DNA of 64,000 nucleotides from Mariniblastus fucicola (GTDB lineage: Bacteria; Planctomycetota; Planctomycetia; Pirellulales; Pirellulaceae). Position 1 is the stretch's first letter. Each line of letters opens with the position of its first letter. Under the pieces are notes generated by a model, which was given only the letters and a program-made list of their open reading frames with translations, searched no databases and was not told the DNA's origin. This document shows, one piece after another, positions 42,462-52,900 of this stretch. The position numbers and the translations under genes were made by a program. Location: NCBI RefSeq assembly GCF_008087665.1, contig NZ_CP042912.1, forward strand, positions 2,852,001 to 2,916,000, written 5' to 3'.

Positions 42462-44054
42462 ATGAAACTTTTTGATTTGAAAATTGCAGCACAGCAAATC
42501 TCGTCTTGGCTGGTCATGGGTTGGGCGATTGCTTTCACAAACAGCACCGGCGACGCAGCGGAACGCAATGACACGTTCGTCGTTGCAGCTCTGGACAACG
42601 AAGATTCTCAGCGTGTCGCCGCCGAATTTTGTCAAGCGTTCGAGATTCCGCAAACGAACATCCTCTCGCTCAACTTCCCTGCTGGTGATCAGCTAAGCCG
42701 CACCGCTTGGGAAGACGAACTTCGCCCTCAAGTTGTGGCTTGGCTCAATGAAAATGACTCCGAGTCCAAAATCGCGAACGTCATCACCGTCTACGGAACG
42801 CCGCTGGCCGTTGCTGCCTGGGAAGACGAACGGGAAACCAAGCCGTGGCGCGATTTCTATGCAAAAGCTCTCGATGCACGGCTTGGTCAAATCAATCAGT
42901 CGATAGAAAAGCTGGCTGAAATCGCGGGCCAGCCTGTTGCGGCTGAACCTACGGCAGAAGCAACTCTGGCCGACATGCGAAAGCAGTTTGACGATTCAGT
43001 CGCTGCGGCCCAGCAATCGATCTCCAGTCTGAAATTTGACCAACTGAAAACCGCGAAAGCGACTTTGCAATCGCAGGTGCGAATCGTCGCCGGGCTGTAT
43101 CCGTTTCTTGGCAGCCTGAAAAACGAATCGGAATCCGGATCGACCGAAGCCGCGAGAGCCAACGAGCAATTCCACTATCTTCGCGGCCGTACCGAAGCAT
43201 TGGCTCAGGCCGCAGAGCTAATGGATCGCGTTCCGGCCAGCTTTGAGCGTGAAGCTACGATCCTGCAGTTGCTCGAACGGAATGGTGGTTTGTTGTCGGC
43301 GATTGGATGGCTCAAACGACAGCAGAAAATGGTGGAAGAAAATGACTCAGCCGCCAGCCTCGACAGCGAATTGGCATTGGTGCTCTGGCCGAAGTACCGA
43401 CGCCTCGGGACGACACCGAACTTGCTCCACCCAGCTTTCGAAACGTCACCGCTCAGGTCCGTCTATCGAACGCTTTCTGTAACGCGAATCGATGGCCCGA
43501 CGCCCGAGTCCGCGTTGGCGTTGATCGAACGTGCGACTGAGGCAACAAAAATCGAATCGCTATCGGGAAAAGTCTACGTCGATTTAAGAGGCGCCACCGG
43601 AAACGACGCGACGGCCAATCGCAAGGAACGTTGGTTGCAAAGTGTGGCTAGCCAGTTCAAGTCCGTAGAAAACATCGACGCCGTTGTCGAGTCCACGGCT
43701 GAGCTGTTTCCTGTCGACGGATGCCCGGACACGATGCTGTATTGTGGTTGGTACTCGTTGGAAAAGTACATCGATTCGTTCACCTTCAAACCCGGGGCAA
43801 TCGCCTATCACCTGACGCCTGGCGATGCGTTGGGAATTCACGACTCCGACAACCAGGGTTGGTGCCGGAACCTGATCGAAAAAGGTGCCACCGTTGTGGT
43901 CGGAAGCGTTGGCCGGCCGGAGATTGTTGGCTTTTCCAGCCTGGATCCAAAACAGAAACGAGTCCACCCTGTGGCACTCAGTTCCGGGATGATCGTGTTC
44001 GGAATCGATGGACTGACTCCGGCAGATCCCGATGACTCTGGCGTTGGAAAGTAG
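42462..44054 (+). CDS. TIGR03790-type protein (exosortase-associated family)
   Basis: 530 residues. After a hydrophobic N-terminus (about residues 12-25) it reads DTFVVAALDNEDSQRVAAEFCQAFEIPQTNILSLNFP, then IANVITVYGTPLAV, and in the C-terminal part VDGCPDTMLYCGWYSLEKYID, GAIAYHLTPGDA and KGATVVVGSVGRPEI. This order of segments fits the TIGR03790 family, known as a protein of unknown function found only in genomes with an exosortase. A helical insertion of about 180 residues (about 130-310) interrupts the domain. The neighbouring PEP-CTERM gene supports the link. ATG 42462 was chosen over an adjacent TTG; GGTGGA precedes it. It converges with the PH-domain pair, 22 bp apart. Confidence 0.75.
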   Translation: MKLFDLKIAAQQISSWLVMGWAIAFTNSTGDAAERNDTFVVAALDNEDSQRVAAEFCQAFEIPQTNILSLNFPAGDQLSRTAWEDELRPQVVAWLNENDSESKIANVITVYGTPLAVAAWEDERETKPWRDFYAKALDARLGQINQSIEKLAEIAGQPVAAEPTAEATLADMRKQFDDSVAAAQQSISSLKFDQLKTAKATLQSQVRIVAGLYPFLGSLKNESESGSTEAARANEQFHYLRGRTEALAQAAELMDRVPASFEREATILQLLERNGGLLSAIGWLKRQQKMVEENDSAASLDSELALVLWPKYRRLGTTPNLLHPAFETSPLRSVYRTLSVTRIDGPTPESALALIERATEATKIESLSGKVYVDLRGATGNDATANRKERWLQSVASQFKSVENIDAVVESTAELFPVDGCPDTMLYCGWYSLEKYIDSFTFKPGAIAYHLTPGDALGIHDSDNQGWCRNLIEKGATVVVGSVGRPEIVGFSSLDPKQKRVHPVALSSGMIVFGIDGLTPADPDDSGVGK

Positions 44055-44076
44055 CAGATCGCTTCACGGGCAACGA

Positions 44077-45714
44077 CTAATTTCGAACCGAAGCCAGGCG
44101 AACGATCTCCTGATACTCTTTCGCCGCAAACCCAGCGTCCAAAAATCGAACAGCAATCGTGTGGCTTGCCGGTCCAGCGGCAGCCGTGTCGACAGACAGC
44201 GTTCTCATGCCCCAGCGGCGATCGAAAGGAGTCTGCGACAGACTCGCGCCCTGGATCTTCTCGAAGAACGTGATGCTGGTCTTCTTGGTGAAAACTCCGC
44301 TGCGAAAAACGACGCCTTTATCAATTCGAGCATACTTCGTGCTGCGACTTCGCTTGACCGCGTACCAAATCAACAGCGGGCACAAGACCAAGCCCGGGAC
44401 CCAACCCCATGGCCGGGAAACTCCCAGCCCGACCAGCATCAACACGAACGTCATGATGATCGAGCCACGAACGAAACGGGACGAAGCACGGATGGCGAGT
44501 GGTTGCCAGTCAAATGATTGCTCCTGCCAATCCAATTGCGGACGAATCACGTTCATCAATTCAGTGAGCTTCGACTCTGGCACCACCGGAACGAACCAGC
44601 GTTTGGAAACTGTAGTCGTCGCGTCCTCTGAATTCTTTCCAGCGCCACCCGCAGTTTCAATTCGGATCGAAGCCAGCCCCAACCATCGCATGATCATCGA
44701 GCGATGAATCGAAATGAACTGGATGCGTTTCACGGGAACTGTGGCGCTGACCTTCGTGAACAAACCACATGAAATCTTGAAGTCATCTCCCTGTTGCGTC
44801 AGCTGATAGCCGAAGAATCGCAAGATGAACCAACCGACTCCCAGTATGCGGATCAGCAGCAGTAACGCGAGAGTCGCCACCGTCCACACGGCCCAAAACT
44901 GCAAACCGTCGCCAAGGTCCGGGATGATGTTTGACATTCCTTCGATGCGATCACGCACGTTGCGAAAGTCGCGATCATCGTCAGGCAAATTCTGGTAGTA
45001 GATACCAAACATGAATCCCACCAGCACCATCCCGCGATTGCTGGACAGTCCCGCTTTAACCAGCCAGCTGATCGGAATGCGCAGCAGTTCTGTCGCCGTG
45101 CTTTCTGTTGTAGATTCCCCTTCCGAATCCGCGATGCCGGGGATCGCAGGAACGTTCGCGTCGGATTTCGCTGCTGATTTAACTTTGGCTCGAAGCTGTT
45201 CGACCTGCTTCAGCGAAAGGACCCTGAGCGTCGCTTCAGGCTCGGTGCCGCTGGCCGTTTCGACGCGTACTTCCGCAACGCCAAACATTCGATGCAGCAC
45301 GTTTTGCACGAGGTCAATGTTCTGAATTCGCGAAGTCGGAATCTTGCGCAGCCGCCGAAAAAGCAGTCCGGACTGAACCGCTAGTTCGCCATTTTGAATG
45401 CTGTAGCGAAGAGTCAAATAGCGCACCGTCGCGGCCACGATCGACAAAACAAAAATGACCGCGGCGATTCCGATGAAAACGTAGTTCCCTTTTGCAGCAC
45501 CAAACAGAGCGATGATTGCAGGGATCAGATTCTGGCGAAGCTGACTGATCACGGTAAAGACCAGCGAACTCGGATGAAGAAAACTTGTTTCCAGTTCGAC
45601 CGTTTCGGCAACCGGAATCTCAGCCTCGTCAATGACTTCAGGAGCCTCGACGTGCAGGAACTCATTCGCTTCATCGTCGTCGCCGCTATCGATTGGTTCG
45701 GGCTCAAACGACAT
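44077..45714 (-). CDS. YdbT-like membrane protein with bacterial PH (bPH2) domains
   Basis: 545 residues. An acidic N-terminal tail of about 40 residues is followed by paired helices (FTVISQLRQNLIPAIIALFG, YVFIGIAAVIFVLSIVAATVRY) and then a bPH2 domain (RYSIQNGELAVQSGLLFRRLRKIPTSRIQNIDLVQNVLHRMFGVAEVRVETASG). The hydrophobic-pair-plus-bPH2 pattern recurs at about residues 260-390 (YQLTQQGDDFKISCGLFTKVSATVPVKRIQFISIHRSMIMRWLGLASIRIETAGG), and a third PH-like stretch lies near the C-terminus (RIDKGVVFRSGVFTKKTSITFFEKIQGASLS). This is the layout of the B. subtilis YdbT family. The start overlaps the end of the neighbouring YdbS-like gene by 11 bases, indicating coupled translation. Precise function unknown; in Bacillus the pair is linked to stress and antimicrobial-peptide tolerance. 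Confidence 0.85.
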   Translation of the reverse strand: MSFEPEPIDSGDDDEANEFLHVEAPEVIDEAEIPVAETVELETSFLHPSSLVFTVISQLRQNLIPAIIALFGAAKGNYVFIGIAAVIFVLSIVAATVRYLTLRYSIQNGELAVQSGLLFRRLRKIPTSRIQNIDLVQNVLHRMFGVAEVRVETASGTEPEATLRVLSLKQVEQLRAKVKSAAKSDANVPAIPGIADSEGESTTESTATELLRIPISWLVKAGLSSNRGMVLVGFMFGIYYQNLPDDDRDFRNVRDRIEGMSNIIPDLGDGLQFWAVWTVATLALLLLIRILGVGWFILRFFGYQLTQQGDDFKISCGLFTKVSATVPVKRIQFISIHRSMIMRWLGLASIRIETAGGAGKNSEDATTTVSKRWFVPVVPESKLTELMNVIRPQLDWQEQSFDWQPLAIRASSRFVRGSIIMTFVLMLVGLGVSRPWGWVPGLVLCPLLIWYAVKRSRSTKYARIDKGVVFRSGVFTKKTSITFFEKIQGASLSQTPFDRRWGMRTLSVDTAAAGPASHTIAVRFLDAGFAAKEYQEIVRLASVRN

Positions 45715-46309
45715 CGCCGGATGCCCTTTGTCGAATCACTTCGTCACGCAATTGAATCGCGACTTCGTGAGCAAGCCCTTCAAAATTCACCGACGAGTTG
45801 CTCGTTCCCGCGGTGTGAACCGTCAGCGTGCCGACACCATACATTCGTTGCAACGGACCCTGCGAAACATCTGCATGTTGGACTCGAGCCCACGGGATCG
45901 CTTGAAGATGTTTCCACCAAACTCCGCGGCGAATTTCCAGACCCACATCCGTCAATCGCCAACTGCGATGACGATGCTGGACCGACGGCCAGAAAATTGA
46001 GAAGTACACAACGACCGCGTAAAGGAAAATCGCGATCGAGACGCACACGACAAAAACCCAACCGAATCCGTAGTTGAACAGCGGGATCACCGCCCCGACC
46101 AATCCGCCGATGCCGAGGACGACGCACAGGATCGCACCCGCGACTCGCTCAGCCGAAATGTTTCGTGGATCGAAAGACTGGAAACCGTCTTCAGCCATAA
46201 AAGGGTCAACCGGAGCGTCGTCAGTTGGCGAAACGTCCGGTGCAGTTGACGTTGAGCTATCCACCGGCGAATGCCAGTCAGCAGGTTCAGAAGTGTCGGA
46301 ACTTTCCAT
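45704..46309 (-). CDS. YdbS-like membrane protein with one bacterial PH domain
   Basis: 201 residues. An acidic, proline-rich tail of about 50 residues precedes two membrane helices (VAGAILCVVLGIGGLVGAVIPLF, FGWVFVVCVSIAIFLYAVVVYFS), then a bPH2 domain (WRLTDVGLEIRRGVWWKHLQAIPWARVQHADVSQGPLQRMYGVGTLTVHTAGTSNSSV). It is the first gene of the pair with the YdbT-like protein, overlapping it by 11 bases. The start ATG 46309 follows no strong ribosome site. Function as for the partner: a membrane complex of unknown role. Confidence 0.85.
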   Translation of the reverse strand: MESSDTSEPADWHSPVDSSTSTAPDVSPTDDAPVDPFMAEDGFQSFDPRNISAERVAGAILCVVLGIGGLVGAVIPLFNYGFGWVFVVCVSIAIFLYAVVVYFSIFWPSVQHRHRSWRLTDVGLEIRRGVWWKHLQAIPWARVQHADVSQGPLQRMYGVGTLTVHTAGTSNSSVNFEGLAHEVAIQLRDEVIRQRASGDVV

Positions 46310-46976
46310 TCAGCAGTGAGCAAATAGAGGAGCTATGTGTTTGAGTCGGCGTTGCAAAACAGTTCGCCCTTGCAGCAAGAACGCAGGCCTTGATCGCTAG
46401 TTGTACTTCAATTGTCGAGTCGTGGCTTCAGGGAAACAGGGAAGCACCCGTTTTCTTTCGTGACAACTTCACGGTTCTTTTGGTTTTTCTCAACAAAGCA
46501 AGGCTACTTTTTAAAATTTCAATTCGTTCCACTGTAGTTCGCCCGGGATGCTTGCCGGATCAAACGATCGGAACCCGGCCCGGCTTTGAATGGAGGCCGA
46601 TGGAACACGACACATCTATTGAATCCTGAACCGCCGGCATGCGCCGCAAAGTTTACTTGCAGGTTTTCCCTACTCTCGGATCCTCGTCGACACTCTGCCG
46701 ACGTCGTTGAGATCGCGTTCTTTCTGATGTCCACGCCTGTCCGAACTTGTTGGCAGGACTCTCCGATCAGGCAGTAACAATTGTGCCGGTTGTCCGATGT
46801 TGAAACTTGTCGGCATCCCGATTCACTTCGTCATTTTCGGAGCGGATACGACGTAGGCTTGAGCAAGTCCCCCAACCGTTAGCATTGATGTTCTGGAAAT
46901 TCATTACCGGATTGCCAAACATCACCCGATCCTCAATCTGATGTGCTAGCTACGTCTGGTCTTGCAAGTGTACAGA
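46310..46976. other. Intergenic region upstream of the giant surface-protein gene
   Basis: 667 bp between divergent genes. Short open frames on both strands have no family features. It must carry the promoters of the PH-domain pair and of the giant gene, but no consensus -35/-10 pair or hairpin-T-tract is obvious. Confidence 0.4.
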
Positions 46977-49900
46977 ATGTCTCCAAACCTACCCGCCTAC
47001 CCTGAGTCATCCCAAGGTAAAAATGCGCAGCCCGCGCATTCCTTTTCGATCTCTTCGACCTGGCAAACAATTGTTCAATTGGTAACCGCCTACGACGCTC
47101 AATCCAGTGACCTGGAATTGCAGTCGCTAGAAGCTCGCGTACTTTACGATGCATCTCCTTTGCTCGCCGTTGCCGGTGAAAACCTTGAACCCAACGAACT
47201 TGATTTCGACGAAATCGCTGAACTGTGTTTTGACGAAAGCCTTGCTCACCCTGCCGCCGCCGCGGATGAAGTCAACGAATGTTTGGTCGTTGACGCCCAC
47301 GTGTTCGAAGAATCACCCGCTCACGTCGAAACCATGTCGCGGCAGCTTGTCGTCATCGATCAGCGAATCGACGGCTTCGAAGCTCTAGTCAAAGATATCA
47401 CCAGCGACGGAGATGGCTCGATCGCCTACGACGTGCTGGTCGTTGAAGAAAACCAGAGCGGGATCGAATTGATCTCAAGCTACCTCAACGGCTTAAGCAC
47501 TTACGGCGCTGTCCATATTGTCGGGCACGGATCGCAGGATCGAATTCAACTTGGTTCGGAAGATCTTGGATCTGAATCGTTGGTGCAATACGAAACGGCG
47601 CTCAAGGGTTGGAGTCAGGGTTTGGCTACCAACGCCGACATTCTGATCTACGGATGTGAAGTCGCGGCAAGCGAAGAGGGGCAGGACCTCGTCGATCAAA
47701 TCAGCGCGATCACCGGAGCCGACGTTGCGGCAAGCGATGACTTGACCGGTCACGAGTCTCTCGACGGTGATTGGGAGTTCGAATACATCGTCGGTTCAAT
47801 CGAAACGGACGTGGTATTTAGCTCAGTCATCCAGGCCGAATACCGCGGCACGTTTGCGACTGTTACCGTCGACTCAACTGTGGACGCCGTCACAGGTGAC
47901 ACTTCGTCGATCGCGAATCTGATCGCGGACGACGGAGGCGACGGAATCTCACTGCGCGAGGCCATCATTGCCGCGAATGCCGATTCGGCGGCTGACACGA
48001 TTTACCTCGGTTCGGGCGTGCATGCTTTGACACTCTCAGGAAGCGGGAACAGTCTTGGTGACCTTGATATCGACACCGACGTGACGATCATCGGCATGTC
48101 GGATGGCAGTACGGTAATCGACGCCTCGGGCATGAATGACAGGGTGTTTCAGATTGGTGGTGCAACAACGACCATCGAGCATATCACCGTTACCGGTGGC
48201 TACACTACCTCGACGTCTGGCGGTGGCGGAATTCTGGTTGGGTCCGGAGCAACACTGATTCTTGATCAGGCGGTAGTTACGGGCAACGAAAGCACGGACA
48301 AATACGGCGGGATTGGCAGCGACGGAAATCTTTACATCTCGAATTCGATCATTTCCGATAATATCGCAGGCGCATCCGGAGGCGGTATTGGCGTCAATGC
48401 GGGAATCGTGACGATCTACGGTACAACGGTTTCCGGCAACGAGGCTGGCGATGACGGCGGTGGATTGTCGCTCAATGGTGGTATCGCAGTAACCGTTGAT
48501 GCGACTACGTTTTCTGGCAACGCGGCAGGAGACGATGGTGGTGGTGTCTATGTTTCGTCAACCGACGGCGCGCATTCTTTCACCAATGTCACCGTTTCGA
48601 GCAACGACGCACGACGCGGCGGAGGATTCGGGATTTCGGGCGGAACGACGAACGTTCAGCACGCCACGGTCACAGGCAATTGGGCGACTACCGATGGCGG
48701 TGGCGTCTACGTTGCGACCGGAGACTTCGTGTACGGAACGTCGATCATCGCCGGCAACGATGCGGTCAACTCCGGGCAGGAAGTCTTTGGATTTGTTGAT
48801 GGACAGGGCGAGAGTATCATCGGCGAAGATGCGATGGATTCGCAAGGTGGTGCAGGCTATCACGTTTCAGACAGGCTGAATCAATCCGGACTGTCGCTTG
48901 GTGCGCTGTCCGACAATGGGGGACCAGTCGAGACTCATGCCCTGTTGCCAGGCAGTGTTGGCATTGACGAGGCGACCACCTCAAGCTCGACCACTGACGG
49001 CCGAGGTTTCCTGCTGGTCGATTCGAGTCCCGACATTGGAGCGTTTGAACTGGGCGCCGCCGATCCGATGGCGTCATCTGACAATACTGCTCCGACGTTC
49101 GTCGTGTCAGACGGCATCACCACTCCCGACTATGGGCCGGGCGACGACGCGGTGGGAGAAACGATCGAGCTCGCGAGTGGACAGTTGCTTGCCATTGGCC
49201 AAACGAACGATCAGCTGCGGATTGCGAGGCACAATCCTGACGGAACCCTCGATACAACGTTTAACGGAACCGGCTACCTCGTCGCTTCAATTGGCGACAG
49301 CTCCGTTGGGTACGCTGTTGACGAAATGGATGACGGTCGCTTCGTCGTCGTCGGTCAGACAACCACGGGTGGCGACAGCGAGGCACTGGTGGTCCGATTC
49401 AATGCGGACGGCTCCTTTGACACAAGTTTCGATACCGACGGAATCGCAACGTTCGACTCGGCAAGCGATTTTGATGAATTTCGTGATGTTGCAGTGCTTG
49501 CAGACGGATCCGTCATCGCCGTAGGAACGGGCGGATTCTCTTCGACTTCCACGTCAATCGCGTTGATGAAGTTTCTGAGCAACGGTAGTCCGGATTCCTC
49601 GTTCGGCGATGGTGGCACGGGCCTTACGTTCATTGTGCCTGCATCGCAATCCGAAGGTGGACTCGCATTGGCGGTTCAGTCGGATGGCAAGATCATCGTC
49701 GGTGGTTCAGCTGACGATGGTGGCGGAACCTGGGATTTCTATTTATCGCAACGTGACACCGATGGTTCTGCAATACAGTCTCTTCGAATCCCAATTTTGA
49801 CTGGCAGAGTCGACAACCTCAAAGCGATCGAACTTACAGCTGGAGACGACATTGTCGCGGTCGGACAATCAGTCGATGGTACAGATTATCAAACGGCATT

Positions 49901-52900
49901 GGTCAAAATCGATGGATCCACGTTCCAACTCGATGCAAGTTTTGGAACCGGAGGAATCGTTGTCGATCCGATTCTGGACTTTGCAGAAGACCTTGTCATC
50001 GACGCTTCAGGCGCGATCTACGTCGGCGGAAGCAATAGCGTCACCGCAGACTCCGACTCGGCGATCGTCAAATTTACAAGCGGAGGCGCGGTTGACACCT
50101 CGTTTGGAACCAATGGGATTTCAGAAGTAGCTGTTTCCGAAGGTGGCGCGGACTACGGACGTGACCTGTTGTTGAAATCTGACGGAAGCCTGCTGCTTTC
50201 CGGCGAAGTCGGTAGTTCGGCTCACCTTGTCCAAATGGACGCCTCTGGAAACCTCGATGCCGATTTCGGTCCGGAATCATCGCTCGACGGCAATCCGGAG
50301 TACGCAGAAGGCGGGGCGTCAGTCGTTTTGGACGCTGATGTCACTGTCTTCGACGAAGAGCTTTCTGGTGGCGATAATTTCGGTGGCGCCACCTTGACGC
50401 TGCAGCGAACTGGAGGCGCCAACGACGAAGACATTTTTAGCGCAACAGGAAGCCTCGTTTTCAACAGCGGCAATGTCGAGCTTTCTTCGAACGTCGTGGG
50501 AAACTTGATCCAATCCCGCGGACAGCTTCAGATCGTTTTCTTGGCTGGAACAACTAACGATCAAGTCAACGAAGTGATGCAATCGATCGCTTACAGCAAC
50601 TCAAGTGGCTTGCCACCTGCAAATGTTGACATTGAGTGGACGCTTGATGATGGCAACGAAGGATCTCAGGGCGATGGCGGCCCACTTTCGGCAGTCGGAA
50701 CAACGTCGGTCACTATCGACCTCGGAAATAACACGCGTCCGACTTTCTTCACCGGCGACGGTTCTGCAATCGTCACTCTTTCCGGAGCCTATGACAACGC
50801 CGTCGACGTCGTTGTCCAACCGGATGGAAAATACCTTGTTGCCAGCGCCGTCAATGTGGCGACGACCGGGCAGGATCTCGATTTTGCAGTCTCGCGATTC
50901 AATACGGACGGCACATTGGATGCAACGTTCGGCACCGACGGAACAGTCATCACCAGCGTCAATACGAACAACGAAACAATCAACCGAATGGCGTTGCAGT
51001 CAGACGGAAAGATCATTGTTGTCGGTGGATACCGGTCGGGTTCGACCACTGACGCAATCATCCTGCGATACACCGCGGATGGAGCTCTCGATACGACGTT
51101 CAATGGCGACGGAATGCAGGAAGTCCAATTCGTGAGCAATGCGAACGACTGGTTTGAAGACGTCGTGATTCAACCCGATGGAAAGATCGTCGCTGTAGGA
51201 TATGCGAACTATGGCGGCCAGGATCAGATGATAGCCGCCAGGTTCGAGACAAACGGAACGTTGGACGCTTCCTTCGGGACCGGCGGTCAGGTTGTTCTTC
51301 CTGTTGACGTTGCTGATGAACAGGCTTCAGCGGTCGCACTTCAGTCAGACGGAAAATTGATCCTTGTGGGCAGTAGTAACAACGGGGCGGATAGCGATTT
51401 TGCAATTCGACGGCTCGATGTCGACGGCTCCCTCGATACCAGTTTCGGAAATCTGGGCGTGGTCGGAATCGATATTTCCTTGAGTCAGGACAATGGCAAC
51501 GCATTGGTGATCGGAGGCAACGACGAAATATTCGTTGGAGGAACATCAGACGCATCGGGCAATGGCGATTCGGTGGTGATCAAACTGGGTGCCGACGGAA
51601 ATCTGGATGCGACGTTCGGTACTGGAGGAGTCGCTTCGGCGGCTGCGGGAAATCCATCCGAAACCGTCTCCGATTTGGCGATTCAGGATGACGGAAAAGT
51701 GGTAGCTGTTGGGGCTGCTTACAATGGGAGCAACAACGATGTCTCGGTAATACGATTCAATACAGACGGCACACTGGACGGCACGTTTGGATCTGGTGGA
51801 CTCGTTCGAACCGCAATTGGGGATGCGACAGACGCGGCGACCAGCGTTGTAATTGACAGTCAAGGCAGCATCATAGTCGCTGGCCGCACAGACGGATTCA
51901 GCGGAGACACATTCGTTGCCCGCTACGATAGCGCGGGCGGACTCGACGGTCGATTCGACGTGGAAAACACTTTTGATGGCACTTCCACATTTGTTGCCAA
52001 CGGCTCGCCGGTAGTGCTAGATCCTGACGTTGAGATTTTCGACGACGAACTTTCATCGATTGACGATTTTGGCGGCGCGACTTTGCTTTTGCAACGAAGT
52101 ACCGGATTCAACGCCGACGATGTTTTCAGTGGTACCGGCAATCTTGAGTTCACGGGAGGAGCCGTCGAGTTGTCTTCGATCCGTGTTGGATCCGTTGTCC
52201 AGGTTTTGGGACAGATGTACATAACGTTCGATGCAGGCGTGACAAACGCGCAAGTCAACGAAGTCATGCAGTCGATCGCTTATGAGAATACGAGCACCGA
52301 TCCTCCCGGTAGCGTTGGGATCCAATGGTCATTCAACGACCGGAATGACGGAAGTCAAGGTTCTGGTGGGAATTTGTCAACTTTTGACAGCAAGCTTGTC
52401 TACATTCTCAATCCGGTTGTTGCTTCGGTCACAGCGCCTAACTCGGTAGCAACTGACGAAGACATAACGTTGGTGTATTCGGGAGCCAATGTCATCCAAA
52501 TTGACAACGGGATTGCTTCAGACACAAGGTTGCAAGTCAGCCTGTCGGTGTCCAGTGGTTCACTGACTCTCGCCGGCACCGTGGGAATTACAATCGTTGA
52601 TGGTGCCGATGGAACGTCTGGCCTTGTTATCGAAGGTCTCAGAAGCGACATCAATACCGCGCTCGATGGTCTACAGTACGATCCGGTAACCGACTTCAAC
52701 GGCGCCGATACGCTAGGCATTTCCGTTTCTGGAGCAGCGGATCTTGAAGGTCACTATTCCTTCGAAGGCGGAAGCCTTGAAGACCAAAGCATTGGCTCAT
52801 CCGAAGACGGATTACCGGCAGGATCGCCAAGCATTATCAGCGATCCGCAGCGTGGCGATGTGCTCGATCTCAATGGAACCGGCCAATACGTGTCGATCGG

